Below, piece after piece: positions 14,029-20,265 of a stretch of DNA of 41,864 bases (position 1 is its first letter; the number at the start of each line of letters is the position of its first letter). Origin of the DNA: a virus. The stretch spans positions 1 to 41,864 of IMG/VR virus record IMGVR_UViG_3300031227_000123; one strand, 5' to 3'. The notes under the pieces were generated by a model that saw only the letters and a list, made by a program, of their open reading frames with translations, was not told where the DNA came from and ran no database searches. The position numbers and the translations under genes were made by a program.

Positions 14029-14497
14029 CGTTCTTCTCTCCAATAAGGCCATGTTCTCTGTTGTTGGCACAACTCAGAAGTTCATCCTCCAAGGTATGCA
14101 GAGCGTCCTCGATTGGCTCAAGCAACTGTTGGGCCATCTCCTTGGTCCACTCGTACGTGTAGCTCGTGACGCCGGTCCTGACTCGTTCGTACTTGCTCAC
14201 CAAGTGACTCAGCTTGCGAATCGCTTCCAGGGCCTGTTCTTGCCGCTTGGCACCGATGCGTTCAAACCTCGCACGCCGCGTCTCAGTGCATGGGGCCGTC
14301 GGAAAGACTATCGGCTCGGCCTTCGGGGCCGGCGTCACCGCTGGCTGCACTGCCGGCTCAGTGGCCAGTTCAGTGGCCAGAGCCCCGGCCGATGGTTTGT
14401 TCAGGTCGAGCTTCATCCACTTGCCGCACGGTATAGCCCAGCCCCGGCAGTCGTCGCGGTACAGGTTGCATGCGAGACATTTCTTCGATACCGCCAT
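14018..14497 (-). CDS. Protein of unknown function with N-terminal Cys cluster
   Basis: 159 residues. CLACNLYRDDCRGWAIPC supplies four Cys for a probable zinc or iron-sulfur site. An Ala/Pro/Thr-rich linker (about residues 36-66) and a helical C-terminal half follow. TAATG overlap with the upstream gene. Confidence 0.65.
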   Translation of the reverse strand: MAVSKKCLACNLYRDDCRGWAIPCGKWMKLDLNKPSAGALATELATEPAVQPAVTPAPKAEPIVFPTAPCTETRRARFERIGAKRQEQALEAIRKLSHLVSKYERVRTGVTSYTYEWTKEMAQQLLEPIEDALHTLEDELLSCANNREHGLIGEKNDAE

Positions 14498-14697
14498 TAC
14501 ACTTCCTCCAGCTCGGTGACTTCGCCTTCGTTCCAGATCTGATCTACAACGTCGTACAGATCTTCACTCTTGTGTGTTGACCCAGGCAACGTGATTGTCG
14601 CCTGCACCCACATAGAAACTGTCACCTTGTGGTGTTTGCCCGCAGCTTCTTGTCGTGCGAAGTCTGCCTCATCCTGTCTGCTGTCATCGTCACCCAT
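14497..14697 (-). CDS. Small acidic protein of unknown function
   Basis: 66 residues, acidic at both ends (MGDDDSRQDE and GEVTELEEV). It is the first gene after the tRNA-like region and is probably expressed from the promoter at 15359-15387. Confidence 0.6.
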   Translation of the reverse strand: MGDDDSRQDEADFARQEAAGKHHKVTVSMWVQATITLPGSTHKSEDLYDVVDQIWNEGEVTELEEV

Positions 14698-14945
14698 CTC
14701 TCATTTCTCCTAGTCAGACCTACAGTAAAATCGCGGGGCTTTCCTGAACTGTTCCGTATCTCTCGACAGTACAGTCAGGCTAACGACTACGCCCCAACGC
14801 CGGTAAAGATTCGGCAGGAATTCAACCTGCGTGTCCGGGCTCACCTGGAATTTATCCCGCGTCCGCTACATGTCACGTACGCCAAGAGGCACCCCCGTTG
14901 TCGTTGCATTTAGACCACGAATCGCTCAAGCCCTACAGAAAAAGC

Positions 14946-15017
14946 TGGGAAGTGCGGGACTCGAACCCGCGTTTTCCGGCCGGTCGCCGGCTGTCCTTTC
15001 TATTGGACGAACCTCCC
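14946..15017 (-). tRNA. tRNA-like gene with non-canonical anticodon arm
   Basis: A 72-nt cloverleaf folds: acceptor GGGAGGT/ACTTCCC (7 bp), D stem GTCC/GGAC, T arm GCGGG-TTCGAGT-CCCGC, discriminator A. The anticodon stem pairs at four of five positions, but the loop reads CGACCGG, without the universal U33, and GCCGG-CGA-CCGGC can pair right across it. The D loop (AATAGAAA) lacks the GG pair. It may be a degenerate tRNA or tRNA mimic; I do not assign an amino acid. Confidence 0.6.
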
Positions 15018-15058
15018 GATATTATGCTGCCCCTTTACTCTCCAGCAGCGTCTAATCA

Positions 15059-15105
15059 GCCAGTGGCATGCACACCCGAAGATGTGCAAGGATAGATCCA
15101 CTGGC
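15059..15105 (-). ncRNA. Structured RNA segment between tRNA-like elements
   Basis: GCCAGTGG/CCACTGGC (8 bp) encloses a second stem GCACA/TGTGC with a Cys-rich-looking TCTTCGGG loop in the RNA sense. It could be a tRNA remnant or a processing structure. No coding frame is evident in 15018-15184. Confidence 0.35.
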
Positions 15106-15184
15106 CGCCTAGACACGGCCTTGTAGGCGTGGACAGTCTTTAGTTGACGCCTCGTTGTTCGGTCTGAGTGACCTACAGAAAAGC

Positions 15185-15323
15185 AGCCCCCGGCCGGACT
15201 CAAACCGACATCTCCCGCAGGCCAAGAAACCGTTAGCGTCCCGACAATCTCGCCGACGCAGTGTTGCACCACCCAGCCGACTGATGGCTCGATGCGGTCG
15301 CATTACCACAATGCTACAGGGGC
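15185..15323 (-). tRNA. tRNA-like gene with a roughly 66-nt insertion in the anticodon loop
   Basis: The 5' half GCCCCTG-TA-GCAT-TGTGGTA-ATGC (15323-15300) and the 3' half GTCGG-TTTGAGT-CCGGC-CGGGGGC (15209-15186) fit one tRNA: the acceptor arms pair over 7 bp, U8 and a D loop with GG are present, and CCGC/GCGG can close an anticodon stem. The halves are separated by about 66 nt more than normal. Either the gene carries a small intron or insertion, or two degenerate tRNAs overlap. The T loop has U instead of C at position 56. Confidence 0.45.
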
Positions 15324-15358
15324 ATAAATTCAGTTGTCAAAGATCGTCCTACACTTAA

Positions 15359-15387
15359 AGTATACAACACAAACCACATCCATACAA
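15359..15387 (-). promoter_or_regulatory. Sigma-70 promoter for the tRNA-like cluster
   Basis: Minus strand: -35 TTGTAT (15387-15382), 17-bp spacer, -10 TATACT (15364-15359). Transcription starts about 30 nt before the first tRNA-like element. Confidence 0.7.
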
Positions 15388-15406
15388 CAGAAAACTCTGA
15401 GATTCA

Positions 15407-15652
15407 TCAGGTTTTGTTATCGGTCATTGCCTCGTGTACAGCGTAGAGCTTGTCCAGCTCGGTTTCTCGGTAGATGAACATGAACTGTTTCAGGCGGTCC
15501 AGATCTGGATACTGGTGGCACACTTCCCGTTTTGGGTTGCCGCCGTTCGTCACCGTCAGGCCCGGCCCTTGATCCTCCAGGACCACGTAGCCCCACCGAT
15601 GCAGGATCTCCCGCACGTCGTGAAGCTTCAATTTGTCGAGTGTCATACGCAT
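15407..15652 (-). CDS. Small protein of unknown function
   Basis: 81 residues from the ATG at 15652 (AGGTAGAG upstream; ATG at 15646 with an ATGA overlap is an alternative). The longer frame to 15745 lies inside the metalloprotein gene. Mixed alpha/beta, basic. No family recognised. Confidence 0.6.
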   Translation of the reverse strand: MRMTLDKLKLHDVREILHRWGYVVLEDQGPGLTVTNGGNPKREVCHQYPDLDRLKQFMFIYRETELDKLYAVHEAMTDNKT

Positions 15653-16122
15653 AACTCTACCTGTTTTATCTTGAACCATTTGAGCAACTCTTTCCCGAGG
15701 GTCTCGCCCATGTAGCGAATCACAAGGTGCAGAAACACAGAGCAAAAGATCGGCCCGTGAAGCTGCCTATGTGTCACGATGTGGGCTAGCTCGTGCAGAG
15801 CCACCATTCTTGTCATCAGCACGCCATTGCCGGCCGGGAACCCCAATGTGAACTCTTGTTTCAGCCGGTTGTAGCTACAGCACGCCGTCGTCTTTCGCTG
15901 CCAGTTGATTATGATATTGAACCTGACTTTTCCGAACCTCTCGCGGAACCAGTAGTCCTCGACAACTGATCGAAGGAAAGTCCGCAGCACGTCCGGTGCC
16001 ATCCCAGGCTCGTGGTTCTCGTTCCGGAATGCCCACTCTGCTTTGTAGACCTTTCGACGCTGGCTGTCCCGCGTGACTTCCCGGAAGGAGTAGGAGTCCC
16101 ACTGTCTGATTTCTTCACTCAT
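15643..16122 (-). CDS. SprT-like/TIGR04338-like zinc metalloprotein
   Basis: 159 residues with MVALHELAHIVTHRQLHGPIF: HExxH plus a downstream His-Gly, the zinc site of SprT/Wss1-like proteases and of the TIGR04338 metallohydrolase family. Such proteins often act on DNA-bound proteins, but the substrate here is unknown. ATG at 16122 overlaps the upstream gene by 4 nt. Confidence 0.7.
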   Translation of the reverse strand: MSEEIRQWDSYSFREVTRDSQRRKVYKAEWAFRNENHEPGMAPDVLRTFLRSVVEDYWFRERFGKVRFNIIINWQRKTTACCSYNRLKQEFTLGFPAGNGVLMTRMVALHELAHIVTHRQLHGPIFCSVFLHLVIRYMGETLGKELLKWFKIKQVELCV

Positions 16123-16538
16123 GATGTCACTACCTCCCGAACTCGCATCGTATATCCGCTTGTCCGGTCCAGGGTCTGTCCCTTGAACGCCTTATCCAGC
16201 ATAGCCTGGAGACCGCCTGCAATCTGGCCACACCAGTGTTCGGCCAGCTCCGAATACTCCAACGCCCTGGGGACCAGAGAGATAGACGTCATGCCGCCGT
16301 CTTCGTAGACCATGACTTCCGCGTGCCGATTCGCCAAAAGCACGTGGTCCTCGCGGTTATTCCACCGATCGCACTGGTAGAAGGATGGCCAGCGTTTCTC
16401 GATGGCTTCCATAATGGTGTCCACGGTTTCACGCCACAGCTCGGCCTCCATCCACTCATCCTCTTCTCCTACCCAGCCAGATGAATCCAGGTGGATGGTG
16501 ATCGCCGCGTCTTGGTTGTAGTAGACTCCTCTGGGCAT
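16119..16538 (-). CDS. Protein of unknown function
   Basis: 139 residues, acidic and Trp-rich, no recognised motif. First gene after the promoter at 16593-16620 and coupled to the SprT-like gene. AGGAAACAAAG precedes the ATG. Confidence 0.65.
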   Translation of the reverse strand: MPRGVYYNQDAAITIHLDSSGWVGEEDEWMEAELWRETVDTIMEAIEKRWPSFYQCDRWNNREDHVLLANRHAEVMVYEDGGMTSISLVPRALEYSELAEHWCGQIAGGLQAMLDKAFKGQTLDRTSGYTMRVREVVTS

Positions 16539-16592
16539 CTTTGTTTCCTTTACTCGTCTGTGAAGCGTGTTGGGCGAACTCTATCTACCTAA

Positions 16593-16620
16593 AGTATACA
16601 CCAGATCCAGCGATGTGCAA
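16593..16620 (-). promoter_or_regulatory. Sigma-70 promoter
   Basis: Minus strand: -35 TTGCAC (16620-16615), 16-bp spacer, -10 TATACT (16598-16593). Confidence 0.75.
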
Positions 16621-16622
16621 AT

Positions 16623-16913
16623 TTATTCTGCCAGTTCGGCCAGGTAAGGTAGACAGTGACTTTCGCAGCCGTTGTCCCACTGGATCACAAGCCCAACGGA
16701 TGAGCCAATGCTGTGGTTGGCCGGCGACACTGCGGTACAGGTGCCACGCTCGGCCTGCTTGGCATCATACTGTCGGCGATAGCTGGCCTTCCGGTTATAC
16801 GCTCCCGCACTCAGCCACGCGTCCCGTAGGGTCCGCATGGAGTATTCGCTGTGCTTGACCTGCTTGCCTAAGAATCGGTCGATCATTTCCTGTTCGTAGG
16901 TGATTGTTGCCAT
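16623..16913 (-). CDS. Protein of unknown function
   Basis: 96 residues; basic first half (NRKASYRRQYDAKQAERG), C-terminal segment SSVGLVIQWDNGCESHCLPY resembling short phage proteins that end in a small beta-barrel. ATG at 16913 has AGGAGAGCACC upstream. Confidence 0.65.
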   Translation of the reverse strand: MATITYEQEMIDRFLGKQVKHSEYSMRTLRDAWLSAGAYNRKASYRRQYDAKQAERGTCTAVSPANHSIGSSVGLVIQWDNGCESHCLPYLAELAE

Positions 16914-16973
16914 GGTGCTCTCCTTGTGTCAACATAGATGTGGACAAATTGGGCCGAAAAGTCAATGTATATA

Positions 16974-17342
16974 TTAACTCAGTCGGGTCAGCTTCGTGGG
17001 GTAGTAGTCGCCCCAGGACCAATCGTCAATGGTGTCCAGCGTGCCGTATGCGTGGCCCCGGTGGATACGACCGTAGCCCTTGATGCCGAAGATCTCACCA
17101 GTGCGGGCTTCGACCATGAATCGACCACTGGGGCCGATGTTGACCTTGTCGTACTTGTTGCCGGCCTTGACTTCGGTCTTGGCGTTGCGAAGGTTGGCCT
17201 CACAGTCACAGAGCAGTGTAATCAGGCGGACCTGCTGTTCCTGCTGTTCCTGCTCGACCTTTCGGGCAAACGCCATGAGCTTATTGCCATACTTCGTGCC
17301 GGACAACATCGCCCTGCTCTTTTCGTCTTTCCAGTCTGCCAT
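16974..17342 (-). CDS. Protein of unknown function with coiled-coil segment
   Basis: 122 residues from the ATG at 17342 (GGAGAGAACG upstream). KVEQEQQEQQVRLITLLCDC is a short helix or coiled coil; the C-terminal half is Gly/Tyr-rich. A longer frame to 17426 would extend through the promoter. Confidence 0.6.
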   Translation of the reverse strand: MADWKDEKSRAMLSGTKYGNKLMAFARKVEQEQQEQQVRLITLLCDCEANLRNAKTEVKAGNKYDKVNIGPSGRFMVEARTGEIFGIKGYGRIHRGHAYGTLDTIDDWSWGDYYPTKLTRLS

Positions 17343-17385
17343 CGTTCTCTCCTCGATTCGTTCTGTTCTGTTTCTGTCTATGTAT

Positions 17386-17414
17386 AGTATAATACATAGA
17401 TGCAATCTGTGCAA
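17386..17414 (-). promoter_or_regulatory. Sigma-70 promoter
   Basis: Minus strand: -35 TTGCAC (17414-17409), 17-bp spacer, -10 TATACT (17391-17386). It follows directly after the terminator at 17425-17452, so it starts a new unit. Confidence 0.8.
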
Positions 17415-17424
17415 GTAGAATCTC

Positions 17425-17452
17425 AAAAAAATGCCGGGGAAGGCCCCGGCAC
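17425..17452 (-). terminator. Rho-independent terminator
   Basis: Minus strand: GCCGGGG-CCTT-CCCCGGC stem-loop followed by seven or more T residues. It ends the serine protease transcription unit. Confidence 0.9.
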
Positions 17453-17470
17453 GGAGGAGAGGGAGATCGG

Positions 17471-18244
17471 TTAAAGGCGGGCCCGCAGGTCCGCGTCGAG
17501 TCTTCGCAGTGGGATAGCTAGGCCCAGGTCGGCACCGCCCGCAGGTCTGGCCCTGGCGATTCCTACAACCTTGCCGTCATAGACGAGGGGTCCGCCGCTA
17601 TTGCCGCCCCAGGCAAGGCCGTCGAAAATAAACATGTTCTGATAGTTTTCTCTTGACACACGCGATGTGTATATGATAAGCTGTCTATCCATGTTAAGCA
17701 GCTGCGAACCAACACCCAACAGGCTGGAACCCAGGGGCGGAACTTCTCCTAATTCCAGCCACACGTCTACGGTCCCGTCGATAATTACCATCGCCAGATC
17801 GTCGTCGGAGTCAACCAAGATTTCGACCGCAGAGAAGGTCCGGCCATCCTCAAGAATCACTTTGACGTCCGATAATGATTTCCAGCCAGCGACTACGTGT
17901 CCGGCGGTCAGCAAAATGCTATCGGACGCAAAGACTCCGGTCCCATAACCTGTAGTGCGGATAGTTATCGGACTTAGTATTATTTGATCGAATGTCACTT
18001 CCAGGCGGCACGCGGCCGTGCGTATTTTCTCAATAGTCAACCCACCTTTCGCAGAAGCCAACCCACCTTCGACTGTGTTTAGCCGGTCGTGGTTGCCGTA
18101 GGCCCACTCCTTCACGTTGTGGATGTTCCAATCGTTCCGCCACGTCCGTTGTTTCAGGGTGGTGACGTCACGGTCTTGCCAGACGGTCATCACGACCAGG
18201 ACGGCGAAAAGTAGTACTGCCAAGATGTTCGTCAAGGTTCTCAT
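17471..18244 (-). CDS. Membrane-anchored trypsin-like serine protease
   Basis: 257 residues. An N-terminal helix (residues 7-22) should anchor or export it. The catalytic triad of the DegP/S1 fold is visible: His116 in LTAGHVV, Asp149 in SDDDLAMV and Ser216 in WGGNSGGPL. Hence the domain is probably periplasmic or external. Phage proteases of this type are uncommon; roles in superinfection exclusion or protein turnover are possible. The coding region itself holds two exact TTATCGGAC copies, one variant and two ACCCACC sites. Its message ends at the terminator 17425-17452. Confidence 0.85.
   Translation of the reverse strand: MRTLTNILAVLLFAVLVVMTVWQDRDVTTLKQRTWRNDWNIHNVKEWAYGNHDRLNTVEGGLASAKGGLTIEKIRTAACRLEVTFDQIILSPITIRTTGYGTGVFASDSILLTAGHVVAGWKSLSDVKVILEDGRTFSAVEILVDSDDDLAMVIIDGTVDVWLELGEVPPLGSSLLGVGSQLLNMDRQLIIYTSRVSRENYQNMFIFDGLAWGGNSGGPLVYDGKVVGIARARPAGGADLGLAIPLRRLDADLRARL
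17867..18067. repeat. Intragenic cluster of both repeat motifs
   Basis: TTATCGGAC occurs at 17867-17875 (reverse) and 17965-17973 (forward), with a CTATCGGAC variant at 17919-17927. RACCCACCTT occurs at 18040 and 18061, 21 bp apart. All sites are inside the serine protease gene. The pairing of both motifs mirrors the 7862-8197 region. Confidence 0.85.
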
Positions 18245-18252
18245 GGGATCTC

Positions 18253-18603
18253 CTACTTATTCCAGGGGCGGCAGTGGGCGTACTCGTCCTGTGAGAAGGC
18301 TTTGCATTCCCAAACAGGTGTCACCATGTCGTTATCCACACAGTGTAGATAGAGGCTGTTGGCCAGGAGGCGGTTATCTGTTCTTCCAGGCTTGAACTTC
18401 TCGCAGTCATGGCAGAGGCAATGATCGCGATGTTTCCCCATAGGGTCGGCACGCACCCACACTCTTGCACCGTGGTGGATGTACTGCACAAACCGTGCAG
18501 CGGGCTTGGCCGCTTTGTGAAGTTGTTTGGTAAGCCCCCTGTTGGCGAAGTATCCAGCCAGTAAGACGGCCAATAGTGCTATGAGGTAAATGAACGTCAT
18601 CAT
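18253..18603 (-). CDS. Membrane-anchored Cys-rich phage protein
   Basis: 116 residues: transmembrane helix at residues 4-20, then KHRDHCLCHDCEKFKP and VTPVWECKAF, a Cys motif seen in many phage proteins of unknown role. Probably binds zinc. It lies 8 nt upstream of the protease gene. Confidence 0.7.
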   Translation of the reverse strand: MMTFIYLIALLAVLLAGYFANRGLTKQLHKAAKPAARFVQYIHHGARVWVRADPMGKHRDHCLCHDCEKFKPGRTDNRLLANSLYLHCVDNDMVTPVWECKAFSQDEYAHCRPWNK

Positions 18604-18624
18604 GTTTCGTTCCTCCTAATTGTC

Positions 18625-18681
18625 GGGTATCCGGGTCCGGTTCATCTTAGATCTTATGAATCCCCGGACCCCATGATACCC
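18625..18681 (-). other. Large inverted repeat in a gene gap
   Basis: GGGTATC and GATACCC, then GGTCCGG and CCGGACC, then TTCAT and ATGAA pair in nested order, giving a long hairpin with small bulges. There is no U run. On the transcript it lies between the 213-aa gene and the 116-aa gene and could be an RNA processing or stability element. Confidence 0.6.
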
Positions 18682-18688
18682 TCATTCG

Positions 18689-19330
18689 TTAGAGCTGGGA
18701 CTTCACGGCTTTCACGGCCGCTCGGGTCTCAGGCAACTGATCTGCTTTCAATTCTTTCAGGTACGCGTCACGCTCGGTAGCCGGCTTGGAGTCGATGACC
18801 TTCTGGATCTGGGTGACGAGCTGGATCAATGCACGGTCCCTTGAAGTCACCTCACCCTTCACCTCGAAGAGAGCAGCCTCATGTTCCTCGGGGGAGAAGT
18901 CTCTCTTCCGCTTGCGTATCATGCCCAGGTAGCCACCGGCACCAATGCCCAGCATGCTGAGTCCGACAGCCAAGGCTCCGGTCGTTGGGTTGAAGATTGC
19001 GTCCTCTAACTCCAGCCCGGCATTCATGTCGTAGTCAACAACCCCGGTCAAGTATCGCCATTCGATTTCTTCGTCCTCCATGAGATGGCGAAACATCTGT
19101 GCGTTGGTTTGATGAGCCTGGACCAGATCAGCCTGCAACAATGTAAGTTCGGCCAAGCTCGGGTATAGGAAGCCGCGATAGTCGTTGGCGTCACCTATGC
19201 CTGCGGCCTCCACGAACTCCACGGCGTCTTTGTCGATCCTAGCAGGGGCGATGTGGCAAGAGAGTGAGCCCACGCACAAGCTCCCAACTACCACTGCCGC
19301 GATCATGATGTAAGCAATTACTTTCTTCAT
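18689..19330 (-). CDS. Exported/membrane protein of unknown function
   Basis: 213 residues. A signal peptide or anchor (residues 3-23) ends in SLSCH, a weak lipobox. A second hydrophobic segment (GALAVGLSMLGIGAGGYLGM, about residues 117-136) is followed by RKRKRD, then an acidic/basic coiled-coil-like tail. It could be an envelope protein with lysis or exclusion function; this is speculative. Confidence 0.6.
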   Translation of the reverse strand: MKKVIAYIMIAAVVVGSLCVGSLSCHIAPARIDKDAVEFVEAAGIGDANDYRGFLYPSLAELTLLQADLVQAHQTNAQMFRHLMEDEEIEWRYLTGVVDYDMNAGLELEDAIFNPTTGALAVGLSMLGIGAGGYLGMIRKRKRDFSPEEHEAALFEVKGEVTSRDRALIQLVTQIQKVIDSKPATERDAYLKELKADQLPETRAAVKAVKSQL

Positions 19331-19794
19331 TCGTTTGGTCTCCTGATTACGCCGTCGATCAATGATTCAAGGGCAGAAACGTACGCACGCGTCCGCTTGA
19401 TGTACTCCTTGTGCAGATATAGCCGGACCTCCATATCCGGTAGGTTGTTGGTGACATTGCCCACCGCTTTCAAGCGATCGTCAATCCTGCTTTCTTCCGC
19501 CAACAACTGGTTGTAGCTCAACAGGGTGCTTGGTTCACACTCCAGAATCTCTTGAATGTACAGAGCCTTACGCATCTGGTCGTCAGTGATGTTGCAGAGA
19601 AGGAGGTGCCCACCGTCCAAGGTCATACTGACTTCGTTCAGCCCTCCGTCCGGTGTGCTCCTATCGCGGTCGTAGTCCACACCTACGACACCGCAGCCCT
19701 GGGCGTTACTCACTGACTGAGCAAATGCATCTGGGTCCAACGTGTGAATAACGAGGGTCTCGCCGCTACGGAATGTCATTGTCACTGGGATCAT
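19327..19794 (-). CDS. Protein of unknown function
   Basis: 155 residues from the ATG at 19794, which overlaps the upstream stop as TAATG. Beta-rich first half, helical second half. No domain recognised. Confidence 0.65.
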   Translation of the reverse strand: MIPVTMTFRSGETLVIHTLDPDAFAQSVSNAQGCGVVGVDYDRDRSTPDGGLNEVSMTLDGGHLLLCNITDDQMRKALYIQEILECEPSTLLSYNQLLAEESRIDDRLKAVGNVTNNLPDMEVRLYLHKEYIKRTRAYVSALESLIDGVIRRPNE

Positions 19795-20009
19795 TAGTTC
19801 ACGTTCTCGCATTCACCTAGTTCCGGGAACAGCACATCGACGTTGGGAGAATCATGGATCTCCATGAAGGCCTGCTCAAGAATCCGCCGATGTGTGTCTA
19901 TCAGCTCACCACCGTCTTGGCCTTCGACGGCACACTTTACAAGGCACTCGCTCTCTATGCGAGTCACGGCGGTGCCCTTCAAAAATACGATTGCGATAGT
20001 AATATTCAT
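19794..20009 (-). CDS. Small protein of unknown function
   Basis: 71 residues (MNITIAIVFLKGTAVTRIES). The ATG is preceded by GAGGACACT, which overlaps the expected start of transcription from the promoter at 20019-20047; from that promoter the leader would be only about 3 nt. Confidence 0.6.
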   Translation of the reverse strand: MNITIAIVFLKGTAVTRIESECLVKCAVEGQDGGELIDTHRRILEQAFMEIHDSPNVDVLFPELGECENVN

Positions 20010-20018
20010 AGTGTCCTC

Positions 20019-20047
20019 AGTATAGCAGTCTCACAGTAGTTTGTCAA
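20019..20047 (-). promoter_or_regulatory. Near-consensus sigma-70 promoter
   Basis: Minus strand: -35 TTGACA (20047-20042), 17-bp spacer, -10 TATACT (20024-20019). It overlaps the end of the 73-aa zinc-ribbon gene. Confidence 0.75.
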
Positions 20048-20252
20048 TCATCTTCTGCATAACTTTCATGCCCGTATTCGGAAGGTTCATCACGAAGCTG
20101 AGCCAGAGCTGGTGGCATTCCTTGCACTGTCTGACGACTGCTCCGTGCTTGTTCTCGACCAGCCCGTATGTTGTGGCCGACACAACCGTTGGCCGGCCTA
20201 GCTGGGCCTCACACGCTCTGCATCTCAAGGTGTAGTCTCCGGGGAACGTCAT
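20031..20252 (-). CDS. Small zinc-ribbon protein
   Basis: 73 residues with CRAC (residues 11-14) and CKEC (43-46), a two-knuckle zinc ribbon. AAGGAGATTAG precedes the ATG. It follows the primase-helicase gene closely. Confidence 0.65.
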   Translation of the reverse strand: MTFPGDYTLRCRACEAQLGRPTVVSATTYGLVENKHGAVVRQCKECHQLWLSFVMNLPNTGMKVMQKMIDKLL

Positions 20253-20265
20253 CTATCTAATCTCC

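Noticed and set aside
14806-14925. Another split tRNA (CGATTCG...CGAATCT acceptor, GCAGG-TTGAATT-CCTGC T arm)
   Set aside because: Only six acceptor pairs, no normal D or anticodon arm, and a T loop lacking TTC; too weak for a feature, though mentioned with the insertion-bearing tRNA.
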